In this document: positions 1 to 13,771 of the stretch, piece by piece | Layout: every line of letters starts with the position of its first letter | Numbering within the stretch: position 1 is the first letter of the stretch | NCBI GenBank assembly: GCA_003415625.1 | Contig: PYIU01000007.1 | Location: forward strand, 2,108,001 to 2,172,000 | Direction of reading: 5' to 3' | Length of the DNA: 64,000 nucleotides | Source: Aquanectria penicillioides | Lineage: Eukaryota > Ascomycota > Sordariomycetes > Hypocreales > Nectriaceae | Notes under the pieces: model-generated | Seen by the model: only the letters and a program-made list of their open reading frames with translations | Told to the model about the DNA's origin: nothing | Databases searched by the model: none | Position numbers and translations under genes: made by a program

Positions 1-54
1 ACGATTCTTGCTAATTTCTCACTAACTCCGAATGATATTGCAGCAACTATCATC

Positions 55-3000
55 ATGTCCATTGACTTCCCCAAAGAAGAAGAGGCTACCATCCAGCGAT
101 GGCGTGAGATCAACGCCTTTCACCGTCAGGTTTGTCCCTTCTCACCGATCCTCACCGGCCTCATAGCCCCTCCCATTTCCCCTATGGCCATCGTTGATCA
201 TCTTCTAACCATAATGACCAAATAGGTTGAGTTATCTGAGGGGCGACCTCGGTACACCTTCTACGATGGCCCCCCATTCGCAACCGGACTCCCTCACTAT
301 GGACATCTCCTGGCTTCTACTATTAAAGATGTCATTCCTAGATATTGGTCTATGAAAGGTTATCATGTGGAGCGTCGTTTTGGCTGGGATACACATGGAT
401 TGCCGATCGAGCACGAGATTGACAAGAAGCTGGGAATATCTGGAAAGGCTGCCGTTATGGAACTCGGCATTGCTAAGTACAACGAAGAATGCCGGTCTAT
501 TGTCATGCGTTACGCTGCGGAATGGCGGCACACTATTGAGCGTCTTGGACGCTGGATTGACTTTGACAATGATTACAAGGTAACACGAACCACCTTTGTT
601 CTATTCGAACCACCAAGAACTCTGCTAATACTTGTCCTCAAAGACCATGGACCCCAAATTTATGGAGTCAGAGTGGTGGGTCTTCAAGCAGCTTTTCGAC
701 AAGGGCCAAGTCTACCAGGGTCACCGCGTAATGCCGTACTCGACCGTTCTCACGACTGCACTAAGCAACTTCGAAGCCAATCAAAACTACCAAGATGTCA
801 CTGATCCCGCCGTTGTCGTCTCATTCCCTCTTGTGGATGACCCTGAAACCAATTTGCTAGCCTGGACTACCACGCCATGGACTTTGCCTTCGCATCTTGG
901 CCTTGCTGCCCACCCCGATTTTGAATACGTCAAGATCTTGGACGAGAAGTCTGGAAAGAAATATATTCTACTTGAGAAGCTTCTTGGGACTGTCTATAAG
1001 GACCCAAAGAAGGCCAAGTTCACTGTTGTTAGCAAGCTCAAAGGCAAGGACATGGTTGGCTGGAAGTACTTGCCTCCTTTCGACTACTTCTACGAGGACT
1101 TCAAAGACATTGCGTTTAGGGTACTCAACGCAGAATATGTGACGGCAGACAGTGGTGTTGGAATTGTCCATCAGGCTCCTGCCTTTGGCGAAGATGATTA
1201 CAATGTCGCTTTGGCCGCGGGCATCATCACAGAAAAGCGCCCACCCCCAGACCCAGTCAATGATACCGGCCATTTTACGTCACGCATTCGTGATTTTGAG
1301 GGTATGCACGTCAAGGAAGCTGATAAACATATCATCAAGTATCTAAAGGGCACTGGTCGCATTGTTTCCGAGTCTCAGCTTAGACACTCGTACCCCATGT
1401 GCCCTCGGTCTGACACCCCTCTCATCTACAGAGCAGTTCCATCGTGGTTTGTGCGCATCCCAGAAATTATTCCCGATATGCTCAAGAATATCGAAGGTTC
1501 CCACTGGGTTCCCAGCTTTGTCAAGGAGCGCCGATTTGCTAGTTGGATTGCCAATGCCAGAGACTGGAACGTCAGCCGTAACCGGTACTGGGGAACACCG
1601 ATCCCATTGTGGGTCAGTGAGGACCTCGAGGAAAGAGTGTGCATTGGCAGCGTTACTGAGTTGCGCGAGCTGAGTGGGTACGAGGGTGATCTTTCAGACC
1701 TTCACCGTGATAAGATTGACCACATTACGATCCCTAGTAAGATGGGCAAAGGCAAACTGAAACGTATCGATGAAGTGTTTGACTGTTGGTTTGAGTCTGG
1801 AAGTATGCCTTACGCAAGTCAACACTATCCCTTCGAAAACGTCGATAAGTTTAAGGACTCCTTCCCAGGAGACTTCATTGCCGAGGGACTGGATCAGACT
1901 CGTGGTTGGTTCTACACCCTTCTTGTGTTGGGTACCCATCTTTTTGGCTGCTCTCCATTCCAGAACTGTGTCGTCAACGGCATTGTTCTCGCTGAAGATG
2001 GCAAGAAGATGTCGAAGCGATTGAAGAACTTCCCTGACCCACAGATCGTCCTTTCTAAGTACGGCTCGGACGCATTGCGCCTTTACCTCATCAGCTCTCC
2101 CGTGGTTCGTGCTGAGCCCCTCCGATTCAAAGAGTCTGGTGTAAAGGAAGTGGTACAAAAGGTACTTCTGCCTTTGTGGAACAGCTATAAGTTCTTTGAA
2201 GGGCAGGTTGCGCTGCTAAAGAAGGTGGAAAATGTCGACTATGTCTGGGATCCGAGTATGGAGTCAAGCAACATCAATGTCATGGACCGATGGATCCTGG
2301 CAAGTTGTCAGAGTCTGTTGCAGTTTGTCAATGAAGAAATGAAAGGTAAGGACAGTCCACGACTTCAGGTTGGAGCATTACTAACTTGACTCGGGCTAGG
2401 CTATCGATTGTACACTGTCGTCCCACGACTCCTGGGACTCATTGATAATACCACCAACTGGTACATCAGATTCAACCGAAAACGACTCAAAGGCGAGAAC
2501 GGCCTTAATGATACCCTCCATGCGCTTAATGCGCTTTTTGAGGTCCTGTTCACCCTTTGCCGTGGTTTGGCACCCTTCACCCCTTTTCTCACCGATGAGA
2601 TCTACCTGAAGCTTCTACCTCACATTCCTAAAGAGCTCCAAGGCGATGATCCTCGAAGCGTGCACTTTCTTCCATTCCCAGACGTTCGTCAGGAACTCTT
2701 TGATGAAGATGTTGAACGACGTGTAGGACGCATGCAAAAGGTCATTGAGCTGGCACGTGTTTCACGTGAGCGTCGTACCATTGGTCTCAAGACACCCTTG
2801 AAGACATTGGTGGTTATTCACCACGGTTTACAGTACCTGGAAGACCTTAAGTCGCTAGAGTCGTACATTACCGAGGAATTGAACATTCGGGATTTGGTAC
2901 TTTCTGGGGACGAGGCTAAGTATAATGTCCAGTACAGCGTTACCGCTGACTGGCCCGTTTTAGGGAAGAAATTGAAGAAGGACATGGCACGTGTCAAAAA

Positions 3001-3484
3001 GGCATTACCTAACCTCGACAGTGACGAGGTACAGGCATATGTGCGAGACAAGTCCATTTTAGTGGATGGTATTCGCCTTGAGGAAGGAGATCTCGTTGTG
3101 CGCCGAGGTGTGAAGGAAGATGAGTCATCCAAGAACCTTGAATCCAACACGGACAGTGATGTTCTCACGATCTTGGATACTGAGATCCACCCAGAGCTGG
3201 CTCAGGAGGGTCTTGCTCGCGAAATTATCAACCGAGTGCAAAGACTTCGAAAGAAGGCGGGTCTACAACCTACGGACGATGTGAGGATGGAGTATAGGGT
3301 CCTGTCTGACCCGGATAACGTGGGGTTGGAGGACATGTTCGCCTCACAAACAGCGGCATTCGAAAAAGCGCTGCGCCGTCCCCTTGATAAGGTGGGCGAA
3401 GAAGTGCAGAACGAATCGATCATCGCGGAGGAGGAGCATGAAGTGCAACAGGCGACCTGCGTGCTGCGGCTGATGAAGTTGTGA
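55..3484 (+). CDS. ILS1: Isoleucyl-tRNA synthetase, cytoplasmic
   Basis: Class I aminoacyl-tRNA synthetase that charges tRNA-Ile in the cytosol. Four exons join in frame: 55-129, 226-579, 644-2345 and 2400-3484, giving about 1071 aa, close to the usual size of the cytosolic eukaryotic enzyme. The start [10 protein letters not shown] fits the family N terminus and precedes the conserved [11 protein letters not shown] segment. The ATP-binding HIGH signature is present as HYGH (residues 49-52) and KMSKR is intact (598-602, preceded by DGK). The long CP1 editing insertion lies between them and contains the T-T-P-W-T-L-P motif. The anticodon-binding region and C-terminal extension fill the last exon. 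The three introns (96, 64 and 54 nt) have standard GT..AG borders. Nothing suggests damage. Identity is secure; the exact 5' UTR is not visible. Confidence 0.96.
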
Positions 3485-4517
3485 TTGCTAGGCTAGAAAA
3501 ATAGAGATGGTATTTGGGCAAGTGGGCACAATTGCCGACATGCTGACAAATGATTGTACCCAACTTCCTATTTTTTGGAAGCCACCTGGATCAATTTGAT
3601 GTCAGAGGAAGCCGGAGAAGAAGCCCTATGAGCAGGTGTAGGACACAAACCAAATAACAATTCTTGAGTTTCATAAATTCCTTGATACACTTGTCTCTGT
3701 GGACAGCGTTGTAGTCCACCACTATGCACTTACCATATGCCGCAGCCTAGGTAGGGTATTGCGTTAGCTATTGCGGAGGCGTCTGTATGGGAATAATGAA
3801 GCTTGCCAACCTCTACTGAGCACTGAGACGCGGCTTTGGCGAATTTCTGAATTGGACGAGGGTTTGTTCGGCTCATGATGATACGAGATATGGTGGGGTA
3901 GGTGTAGAATGGATAGAGGCTGATCGGATCAAGCAGATAATTGAAAGGTTTGAGCACAAGATAGCTAGCTACCTTACCAACCCGGTGAGAGCCAGATTGA
4001 AGCGGTGATGTGGGACAGGAGGTTTGTTTAGTTATCCCTTTGTGTGCAACTCATGCTAACATGAGTGTGGGGGTACAGTGCGTCGCACACGGCCTTGACG
4101 AATAACATGTTAATAAGTTAAGCATTTCTTTGATCCATTTGTCACCCGTGTCCAGCCACCCACTTAACGCGCCAAGCCCCTGCGCCAGGACACGGTCGCG
4201 CGGCTTTGTGTTTTGCTCTGACTCCGTGTCAGCACTTTGCGCTTCGTTGCTACGTATATTCTATCGCTTTGGGATTGAACTCATCCTCGTGCGTCGCGTC
4301 CACCCAGCATTCACGTCTAAATATATCTTCTTTCCTGGTGGTGTTTACCAATCGGCGACCTGAGAGCTGTTGCTCTTGGCTATTTTTTCCTCCGCATTGT
4401 TCGCGACGCACTCACTGGCTTGATTCCCAAGCCAGCGAGTGCCAGGGACCACCCATCTGTACTTGTTGGTTATGGATCAATGACGGGACTGAGAGGCCTG
4501 CCGAAACAATACCGCTG
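3485..4517. other. Intergenic region between ILS1 and the Sfi1-like gene
   Basis: About 1.0 kb with normal GC content. It should hold the ILS1 3' UTR and the promoter/5' UTR of the Sfi1-like gene. Short reading frames here (a 75-codon one on the minus strand near 3.73-3.96 kb and a 77-codon one on the plus strand near 4.13-4.36 kb) have no recognisable protein character. The stretch 4206-4517 is open and in frame with the Sfi1-like start, but its translation is cysteine/serine-rich and unlike the family, so it is treated as 5' UTR that may carry upstream ATGs. No RNA gene was recognised. Confidence 0.5.
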
Positions 4518-7500
4518 ATGTCCCTCGACGGGTTCCCTGCTGATGCGGCCCATCTCGTGTCACATATGCAACATCATGAACCGCCTGCCACTAGACCAAC
4601 TCGATCTCAGGACGACCATGGCAGTAGTACCAGCCAGGCACCTTCGAGTCAAGACCCCTACTACTCTAACAATGGTTTGTCCAGTCAACCATAGCCTTCG
4701 TTCTCACACTGATGTGCCTAGATATTGCTATTCTACATGCTATCGTTGTTAGTGCTCAAGAGATCCTCAATGCTGCTCGCGACCCAAAGCCAGTACCCGT
4801 TTCTGCCCTCTTCAACGCCTATGACGCTGTTCTACCCAATTACGGAATTGACCCTGACGCCGATCACCACCTTTCTACTTTTATTTTCCGGATAGGCGGC
4901 GAGAGAGGTGATGGAAGCCTCATCGACAAGTTTCAGACTATTTTGAACCGGATGGGGATTGTATTGGAGTTTGGCGATAATCTCACGGATACGTCTAAAA
5001 TTTCCCTTTCAACATGCTCTCCAGACCATGCGCCCGTTCGGCCACAGAATGACGCTCAGTGTCGGGTAGCGAGTACAACATCTTATGAGATCGACCCTCC
5101 CCAACCGCGACCTACTCGATCCGCGAAACTACAACTTGATCAAGATATCCATGTTGCAGAATACCTCGACGGTACTGTGGACGATAAGGATATCCAAATC
5201 ATGGCCCAGCGAGCCGCTCTGTCTGCCATCTTGGGTCGCTGGCGGTCTCAAGCTCTACGACAGAGAAAAGAGCAAAAGCCGGATGATAAAAGGAAGGAAG
5301 AGAAGCTACGAAGCCCAGACAATCAGGTCATGTTTCCGATTTCGGGAGACGTAGATCGCAATGAAGGTGCTGAGCCAAACTCACGTGTTGGCGTGGAGTT
5401 GGAAAATGCAGGGGCGACACTGAAGTATTCGTTTGCCGAGAGGGGGACGATTCCTTGTCCCGACATAGAGCAAGACTCCCCACACTTCGTCTTGGAGCAA
5501 CCTCGCCCAAGTCGTAGCGGTTTCCAAGACGTGGCGTTTGGCAAATCTCAAGGCAATCAACTGCCCTCTGAGGACAGTGCCACGCCCTTCGCAAAGCCAA
5601 CTGCTGACGAACCCCTGACCCACAACGGTGACGACGGACATTTCGTATCTGTGTCTTTGCAACATGAGACGATCCTACCTGAGGTGGCGATTGAAGGAAG
5701 TGTCGATGCGGCCCATCAAGCACAGCCCTTAACACACCGTGCTGTGACCTCTCCACAACTCAAAAGCCATCCTTTCCCTCGCACACCAATACCGTCTCGA
5801 GCAGAGCTTGACCCCGCTCAACTTGAAGTCAAGCATCAAAAGCTTTTGAAGCACGCCGGTCGCGCTCGCGAGCTTTACCTAGCAAGCAAGGTGTTCAACC
5901 ATTGGGCAGACCGTACGGCTCGCCGCCTCGAACGAGATGCTGTTGCAAGAAGACACATGATTCGGTTCCGCTACTTCAGAGCTTGGAGTCAAGCTCCGGC
6001 TTCCACAGCGCCAGCTGTAGATCACATGAGGACTGTCGTCGCACTACAAAAGTGGAAACGTTGGGCAGTGCAAGATGACAAAGTCGCTCGGGTCGCTAAA
6101 GCTGCAGCTGACACCTCTCGTCTGCAAAAGGTTCAACGAGGCGTGGACTGTTGGACCTGTCATCGTCTTCATGATGTCGCTCATGGCATTGTGGTACTTG
6201 GGATCAAGAACAAGGTTGTTTCGAGCTGGATGGCTCAACTATCAACAAGTCTCTCCCTCTCGGAAGCAAGCGATAAGCAGTTGAAGGATCGACGGGCTTA
6301 CAACGGGGTGACGAAGTGGATACAGCATACTAACAAAGAAGCAGCCCGAACACTTACTTCTAAACACGTTGGAATGACACACCAAACCTTCTTTCATTTG
6401 CGAGAGTGGTGGGATCAAGCCGAAGCCTGTCGTCGTGCAACAGAACACCAACAGTCTGTGCTGAAACAAAAATCATGGTTTGCCTTTCATCAGTGGAACT
6501 TGCACGCAAGAGTCGAGGCATTCATCTGGAAGCGTGAGTATGTTTCTGTTACCCGAATCTTCAAAAATTGGCGTGACGGTGTTGAGCAAAATAATAAATT
6601 GCGCTGTAATGCCGAGCGCTCTCGTGGAGAATGGACCAGGTCTCAATTTCTTCGATGCACGCACTATCGACAACGAGAATGGTCGCATCTCGCGCATCTT
6701 GAGAGCCGAGCAAATCTATACATCCGGGGGACTCGACTATTTGAAGTCATGGAAACAGTAGTAAAGCGACGTATAGACCGAGACAAGGAATACGTTAAGC
6801 GACATTTGATGAGAAGATACACTCAAGTCTCCTCCTTGAAAAAGAAACGGAACTTCTTTGATAGTTTGGAGAGATGGAAAGCATTCACTAAACAAGGTAG
6901 GATGCAATCCCAGGGAGCTTCTGAACTTGGAAGACGACACGACTTAAAACAACAGACAACTACCATGCAATTATGGAGCAAGCATGCGGCTATGGACCAG
7001 ACGCGGCTTCGCGAAGCCCAATTTCAACATGCTCAGGCTGCTTTACAAGTATGGGAAAACTATGTGGCTCATGTTGAGCAGCAAGATATGGAAGCCTGGC
7101 GAATCTGGGCCGGTGAAAGGCAACGAAACTGCTTAAAGGAGTGGTCAATTGCATCCTTGCAACAGAGTGGTCAAGCACATACGGCTTTGGAGGTTCAGAA
7201 GAAACACGACCGAGAAAAACGAAACCGATATCTACAATATTGGAGACACATCGATGACAGGCCCAAGCCAGACACATCTGGAGATGAGGTCTTGCGAACT
7301 TCCAACACATTTCCACAAATCAACTATAGAGCAAGTTGGAGAGCGCTTTCAGGGAGGCGCTCTGTGATCAGACGCTATGATAAGATTCAAGATTACCCAG
7401 CAAGTCCAGTCGATACCCCCACACGCTGGACTGGACAACCGATTGCAATCTCAGGCATCTTACCCCGGGGCTCAATGGCGCCTGTTAGGGAAGCAGACGA

Positions 7501-8110
7501 AGATGGTCGGTCTTCAACCACGGCTGACGATTTGGGCATAGTTACGTCGCCATCGAAGAAGGCCCAAGATCGAAGATCCGAGCGCTTCCGTAACATGATG
7601 TCTTCCACAACCCCGCGGGCGCCAGTTCCGTCTCATCTTGAGCGAGACTTCCAGGAAACATTTGGCAATCTTGACTCCATCCAAAGTGAGAGTGTAGACC
7701 ATTCAACTAAACGAATGCCGACTGCGAAACAGAAGATGATGCCAGCGGTCTCAATGGGAAGCGAAGCGACCCGCCCAGGAAACCCTGAACCCTCCTCATC
7801 GCCCATGCACCTTCTGGTGCCGGTAAAAAAAGTTGGACATCGCTCGACCAGTGATAAAGTGCTGGGATCTCAACAAAACTCGCCGGGGCTCAGTGTCTCT
7901 CAGGCTTTAAATAGTAAGTCTGTTGGCGGAAAACCGTCTGAGCCTCACTACGGTGTCAATCAGCCGCCAAGTCTTGCTCCCTCGATAAAGTCTGTGCGAA
8001 TACAATCGCCGAGGGGACTCACTACCGCAATACAAAGGCTTACAGGTCCCGCGAGGTCAAACATTCCCAGAAGGGCCCAGCAAACGAATGATAATACTGT
8101 GAATGGATGA
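4518..8110 (+). CDS. SFI1: Sfi1-like spindle pole body / centrin-binding protein
   Basis: Scaffold of the spindle-pole-body half-bridge; in yeast Sfi1 forms a long helix that binds one centrin (Cdc31) per repeat. Two exons, 4518-4674 and 4722-8110, separated by a 47-nt intron, give about 1181 aa. Exon 1 ends with one base of an Asp codon completed by exon 2, producing a smooth D-I-A-I-L-H-A-I-V junction. Residues about 53-140 form the N-terminal domain typical of filamentous fungal homologues (D-P-K-P-V-P, A-Y-D-A-V-L-P, G-I-D-P-D-A-D motifs). Residues about 430-895 hold many degenerate repeats of about 23-35 residues with the Sfi1 pattern of aromatic and Trp positions (for example FNHWADRTARRLERDA, FRYFRAWSQ, LQYWRHIDD). 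The C-terminal third is Ser/Pro-rich and probably disordered. The start chosen is the first ATG giving a plausible N terminus; 4566 is an alternative. The stop lies about 600 bp from the AT-rich island. Confidence 0.88.
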
Positions 8111-8718
8111 GCTTTGCTCATGAAATCGATGTTTCCTTTCAATGGGGAGAACTCGTTGCGGCCAGTGAGTTAGTAGTTGGTACGAGATGAAGTTTCATTC
8201 AAGGAGTGAAAGGAGGTCTACTCTTATGGTATTGGATGATCGGTTCACAATGGGTACCCTTTTGCTTAATATTGAAACATGTACATGACAATGAGAAGTT
8301 GGTGGCGTTTGCAAGAGAGAAAAGCAGCCCGGCGTTTTGAGAGGAATAAGGAAATGGCAAACATATTCTTTGTGTAAGGATCCCGAAAGGTTTGGCCAAA
8401 CCTTGCTTGAAAGGGGTCAGAGGGTCAGGCGTGTCTGCATCTATCACGATACAGGAGCAACTGAGGGTTCTTACTGTAATTGCGAGCCGGGGTTGGTTGA
8501 TTCGGCACTGAGGGTTGATGTGGGGCGCATTGGTGGGTAACAGTCACGTCACGTCACGTCTCTTTAGTGTCACGCTATAGAGTACAGACCACCTTGGTAG
8601 GTACCTACCTACACGGGCGGGGGGGTGTTTAGGACATGGTTTTAGGCAGAGTTGATCTGTTGGATAGCTCGTATGACCAATTGATGACCTTGAACATGTG
8701 TGTGTATTGTGTATGTGT
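8111..8718. other. Transition from Sfi1-like gene to the AT-rich island
   Basis: Normal-composition sequence expected to contain the Sfi1-like 3' UTR. No gene is seen; the short frames at 8199-8540 on both strands look like chance. At 8596-8609 there is a perfect 14-bp palindrome, ggtaggtacctacc, followed by a G-rich run (cgggcgggggggtg, 8613-8626). Composition starts to fall after about 8750. Confidence 0.55.
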
Positions 8719-8890
8719 TCACTCTAGCTCCTGCCCCTTAAGGTTAGGGAGGTCTATCTTTTCTTTTCTTTTTAATATAGGCTAGCTAACTAAAGGCTTA
8801 GCAAGCTTTCTTTAAATTAATCTTAATAACCCTTTGTTTTTTATATAACTCTTTAAAGCCTTAATGTTTTAATATACTTTTAATTTAATA
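8719..8890 (+). repeat. Left copy of the direct repeat bracketing the AT-rich island
   Basis: This stretch aligns in direct orientation to 47857-48029. The two copies share the opening pattern act(c/t)tagct(c/t)(c/t)tgccccttaagg, then aatataggctag, an aaggctta-caag(c/cc)ttctttaa block, tatataactc and the closing aatttaata. Most differences are C/T or G/A transitions, as expected from RIP. Weaker similarity may continue about 50 bp further inward. It could be an LTR of a very old element, or one of two copies of a dispersed repeat; no coding material that would decide this was recognised between the copies once the inserted retroelements are removed. Confidence 0.7.
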
Positions 8891-9013
8891 TACTCTTTTA
8901 GCTTAAAGGTATAGCCTTTAGATTAACTTTTAAAATTATAAAGGCTTTTTTTTTTAATTTTAAATAAATTTTATTAAAAAATTAATAAATTTTAGCTATT
9001 AAATAAATAATTT

Positions 9014-10605
9014 AAAGGCAAACACTAAAACTAAACTCTACTTTTAGACTTATAATTGCTTATAGCTATCCTAAACTACCTTTAAAATATTTAAAACTAT
9101 AATTAATTAATTCCTTATATTAGGCTACCCCTAAATATAATAGTGCATTAAAAGCGCAATACTAATATTATAGCCCTTTTAATAGTTATTAATTTAAAAA
9201 GATATAGTATTAAAAATAACTAATATAATTTTCTTTTTATTGCTAGCTAATATAATAATATACTTAAAATAAATAAAGTAATAAAAGTTAATAAAAGCTT
9301 TATAATTAATAAAGATAAAGAAGCCTATAAAGCTATTATTAAGATTATTTTATTTTATCTTTTTAAAGTAATTTAAAAGGTATTTTAAATTTATATTAAT
9401 ATATATAAAATATACTTTTACTTTTTCTTTAAGATTAATATAACCTTTAAAAAGAGATTTATTAATAAAATTACTACTATTATAATAATTACTATTATTA
9501 TAGTAATAATAGCTATTTTAGCTAATTTAAGCTTTTTTTCTTTTTAATTAATATAATAGTTTTATATATTAATTCTTTTATATAGTTTTATATTTATAAA
9601 TACTAAAATTAATAAATATATAATATATAGCTATATTAAATATAAGGTTATTATTTATACTAAAAATACCCTTAAGGATATTAAAAATTATATTTTAATA
9701 GAAATTATATAAATAGTAAATTAAGCCTATAATAATTTCTATATAATTATAGTATATTGCCTTTTTAATAAAAATATAATTTTTATTTTTTTTACTTTAA
9801 AATAGGCTAAAGCTTTTTATAAAAAAGAATAAATAGCTATTATATTTAAAAATAATACCCTTTTAGCTCTTTTAATCTTTATTATTTTAATAAAAAGAAT
9901 TTAAATTAAATTTTTTTTATTAATATAAATAAATTTATTAAAACTATTAATAATATTAATACCTTAAGAGTTAATAAAGTAAAGCCTATTTAAGCCTAAA
10001 ATAGTATTATAATAAAAATAAATTTAATTTTTTATATTTTATTAATTAAAAAAGCTAATAGTCTATATAATAATAGGCTACTTTTTAATATTAAACTTTA
10101 TAATTATAAACCCTTTAATAAAGGATTAAAATTTACTTAATGCTTTTAATACTATAAGTATAGCTATATTATAAAAAACTATTAATTTACTTTAATTTAT
10201 AGCTAATGCAATAGCTTAATATATAATAATTGCTTTATTAAAAAGAAAGAAATTCTTTATTATTATACTTTATACTATAAAGACTATTTAGCTTAAAGCT
10301 ATATTTATTTTATAGTAAAAAAGCATTAAACTTATATAAAAGAAAAATACTATAGATAATTAATAAAATATAAAGAATATACCTTAATATAGTAAAATAT
10401 CCTTTATATATAATAAAATAGCTTTTTTAAAAACCCCCTTTTTATAGCTTTTTCTTTTATTAAAAGAGTTAATTAACTTTTAGGCTTTATAAATAAATAA
10501 TATTATACTTTATTTAATACTTTCTTTTTTTTTAGTACTTATACTTTATTATTACTATTTATTAAATTAACCTTTTTATTTATATTTAATTAATATAAAT
10601 TCTAT
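9014..10605 (+). mobile_element. LINE-1, 5' part (ORF1/gag region)
   Basis: First of three copies of the same non-LTR retrotransposon family. This segment corresponds to the 5' region and ORF1 of LINE-3. Near 10.14-10.28 kb it carries the mutated remnant of CCHC zinc knuckles that read more clearly in LINE-3. It stops abruptly at 10605, where LINE-2 begins, and resumes at 40950. The 14-bp target duplication is aatataaattctat (10592-10605) against aatataaattttat (40950-40963), differing by one C/T. Joining the two parts gives about 6.7 kb, a full-length element. The left end is placed by alignment with LINE-2 and LINE-3 and is uncertain by some 10-20 bp; its own target duplication could not be read because the 3' tail is an AAAT repeat. 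Confidence 0.85.
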
Positions 10606-13600
10606 AATATATATTAAACTAACCTTTACCTTTAGACTTATAACTACTTATAGCTATCCTAAACTACCTTTAAAATATTTAAAAATACAATTAATTAATC
10701 CCTTATATTAAATTACCCCTAAATATAATAGTGCATTAAAAGCATAATGCTAATACTATAGCCCTTTTAATAGTTATTAATTTAAAAAGATATAGCATTA
10801 AAAATAGCTAATATAACCCCCTTTTTACTATTAGCTAATATAGCAATATACCTAAAGTAAATAAAGCAATAAAAGCTAGTAAAAGCCTTATAACTAATAA
10901 AAATAAAGAAGCCTATAAAGCTATTATTAAAATTATTCTATTTTACCTTCTTAAAGCAGTTTAAAAGGTATTTTAAACCTATATTAATATATATAAGGTA
11001 TATTTCTACCCTTCCTTTAAGACTAATATAACCTTTAAAAAGAGACTTATTAATAAAATTATTATTACTATAATAATTGCTATTACTATAGCAATAAGAG
11101 CTACTTTAGCTAATTTAAGCTTCTTTTTTTTTTAGCTAATATAGCAATCTTATATATTAGTTCTTTTATATAGCTTTATATCTATAAATATTAAAACTAA
11201 TAAATGCATAATATATAGCTATATTAAGCATAAAGTTACTATTTATATTAAAAATGCCCCTAAAGATATTAAAAACTGCACTTTAATAAAAACTATATAA
11301 GCAGTAAATTAAGCCTATAGTAACTTCTATATAATTGCAATATATTGCCTTTTTAATAAAAATATAGTCTTTACTTTTTTTATTTTAAAATAGATTAAAG
11401 CCTTTTATAAAAAAGGATAGATAGCTATTATATTTAAAAATAATACCCTTTTTACTTTTTTTACTTTTATTATTTTAATAAAAAGAATTTAAATTAAATT
11501 TATTTTTAATAATATAAATAAATTTATTAAAATTATTAATAATGCTAATACTTTAAGGGTTAATAAAATAAAGCCTATTTAAGCCTATAATAATATTGCA
11601 ATAAAAATAAATTTAATTCTTTATATTCTATCTATTAAAAAAGCTAATAGTCTATATAATAATAGGCTATTTTTTAATATTAAACTTTATAATTATAAAC
11701 TCTTTAATAAAGGATTAAAACCTACTTAATACTTTTAATACTATAAGTATAGTTATATTATAAGAAATTGCTAATCTACTTTAACCTATAGCTAATGTAA
11801 TAGCTTAATATATAATAATTACTTTATTAAAAAAAGAGAAATCCTTTATTATTATACTCTTTACTATAGGGATTATTTAATCTAAAGCTATATTTATTTT
11901 ATAGTAAAAAAGCATTAAATCTATATAAAAAAAGAATACTATAAATAATTAATAAAATATAAAAAATATACTTTAATATAATAAAATATCCTTTATATAT
12001 AATAAAATAGCTTCTTTAAGAACTCTTTTTTTATAGCTTTCTCCTTTACTAAAAGAGTTAGCTAACCTTTAGGCTTTATAAATAAGCAATATTGCATTTT
12101 ATTTAATACTTTTTTTTTTTTTAGTATTTATACTTTATTGCTACTATCTATTAAATTAATTTCTTTATTTATATTTAATTAATATAAATTCTATTTTAAA
12201 ATATATATTATTGCTTTAAATTAATCTATTAGGCATTATATACCTATAATAAATATAATATAATTATATTTTTAAAACTAGCTAAAAACTAAAGGATTAA
12301 TACTTTAATAAACTTTAAAAGATTAAACTATACTATAATTTATTACTTAAGCTATATAGCTATTTATATATATAAATAATATAGACTAAAAACCTAAATC
12401 TATTAAATAAAGGAAAATTAAATTAAAGTTAATTTTAAATATTACTATATAAAAATAATTATAGTATATAACCCTTTAGAAGGTAAGGGAGACTTAAGGG
12501 CAATATATACCTTAATTAACCTTACTTTAGCCCTTAAAATAATTATAATTAAAGACTTTAATTTATATTATTTAATATAGAACTGCTATAATAAAACTAC
12601 TTTATATAGCCTAATCTTTTTAATAGAAATGCAATAATTAAATATAGCCTTAATAACCCTTTATAAAACTATAACTTAAAAAGTAAATAATATTAAAAAT
12701 AATACTTTTAATTTAGCTTAAGCCTTAAAGAATAGCTATATTATTTATTTAAGCCTTAATTATAACTTAAATAGCTTTAATTATATTTTATAGTAAATAT
12801 ATATTAAGTCCTCTATAAATATACTACCTTTCTTTTTATTAAACCTTTAGCCTATAGTATTTAATTAATATATAATAAACTTTAAGAAAGCTAAACTTAA
12901 AGTATAAATTACCTTTTATTAAACTTTAGGTAAAATAATCTCTATATAATAGCTAAAAGAGGCAATTAAATAGCTAACTTAAGAACTATATTAAATTGCT
13001 TAATATATTACCTTAATATAAAGGCAATTTAAGCTTAATTATAATAATTAATAAAACTAGCCTATTATAAAGGCTATTTATTAATTTAAATAAATATAAA
13101 GATATATATAATATAATAATATAATAGCTAATTAATTAAAACTATAAAAAGTAAGCAATAAATAAAAAGCTTATATAGCTAAAGTTAAATATATAGCTTA
13201 ATGCAATATTTTATTTAAAGCTAAAATAAAAAAAGATATTAATAGCTAAAAGAAACTTTAGAACTTAAAGAGATAGATATAACTTTAAAGCAATATTATT
13301 TTAGCCTCTTTATAGCTCTTTCCCTTTAATTGCCTTAAATAAGATTCCTTAACTATAAGCTATATTAAAAAGGCAATTATATTAATAAAATACTTCTTCC
13401 TTAAGCCTTAAGTAAATAATTAAAATATTAAATCTATTATAATAAACCTTATAATATAATTATTAAATATAAACTAAATACTATAAAATGCTAAAAACTT
13501 AATGTAAAACTATATTAAACTCTATAAATTAGCTTATTTACTTTTTAAAATTTAATTATAAAAAGCTTTTAATAGTAATAAATTCCTTATTAGCTTCTTT

Positions 13601-13771
13601 AAAGTATATAGTAAGCCCTTTTTAAAAGCCCTTATTATTATTATTAATATAAGTATTATACTTAAGTATTTTCTATATTGCTTTTACTATATAATTGCTA
13701 TAATTATTTTTAAACTTAATAAAATAATAGCTTAAAAATATATAATATTTAAATAAAGATCTATCTTTCTT
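10606..13771 (+). mobile_element. LINE-2, 5' part (ORF1 and endonuclease)
   Basis: Second copy of the LINE family, inserted in LINE-1 in the same orientation. It begins with a tatattaaac-like 5' end matching LINE-3 and continues through ORF1 (CCHC remnant near 11.73-11.88 kb) into the apurinic-type endonuclease region of ORF2 (about 12.2-13.0 kb), including an I-I-I-K-D-F-N-L stretch where the family has G-D-F-N. It is broken at 13771 by the Gypsy element and continues at 30623. The last five bases, ttctt (13767-13771), are repeated right after the 3' LTR of the Gypsy element. Confidence 0.85.

Noticed and set aside
3730..3957. 75-codon minus-strand frame between ILS1 and the Sfi1-like gene
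   Set aside because: No recognisable motif and no splice partner; chance frame.
4206..4517. 104-codon in-frame N-terminal extension of the Sfi1-like protein
   Set aside because: Cys/Ser-rich translation unlike fungal Sfi1 N termini; better explained as 5' UTR sequence.
8199..8540. Overlapping short frames on both strands downstream of the Sfi1-like gene
   Set aside because: No family resemblance; the region most likely contains 3' UTR and spacer.
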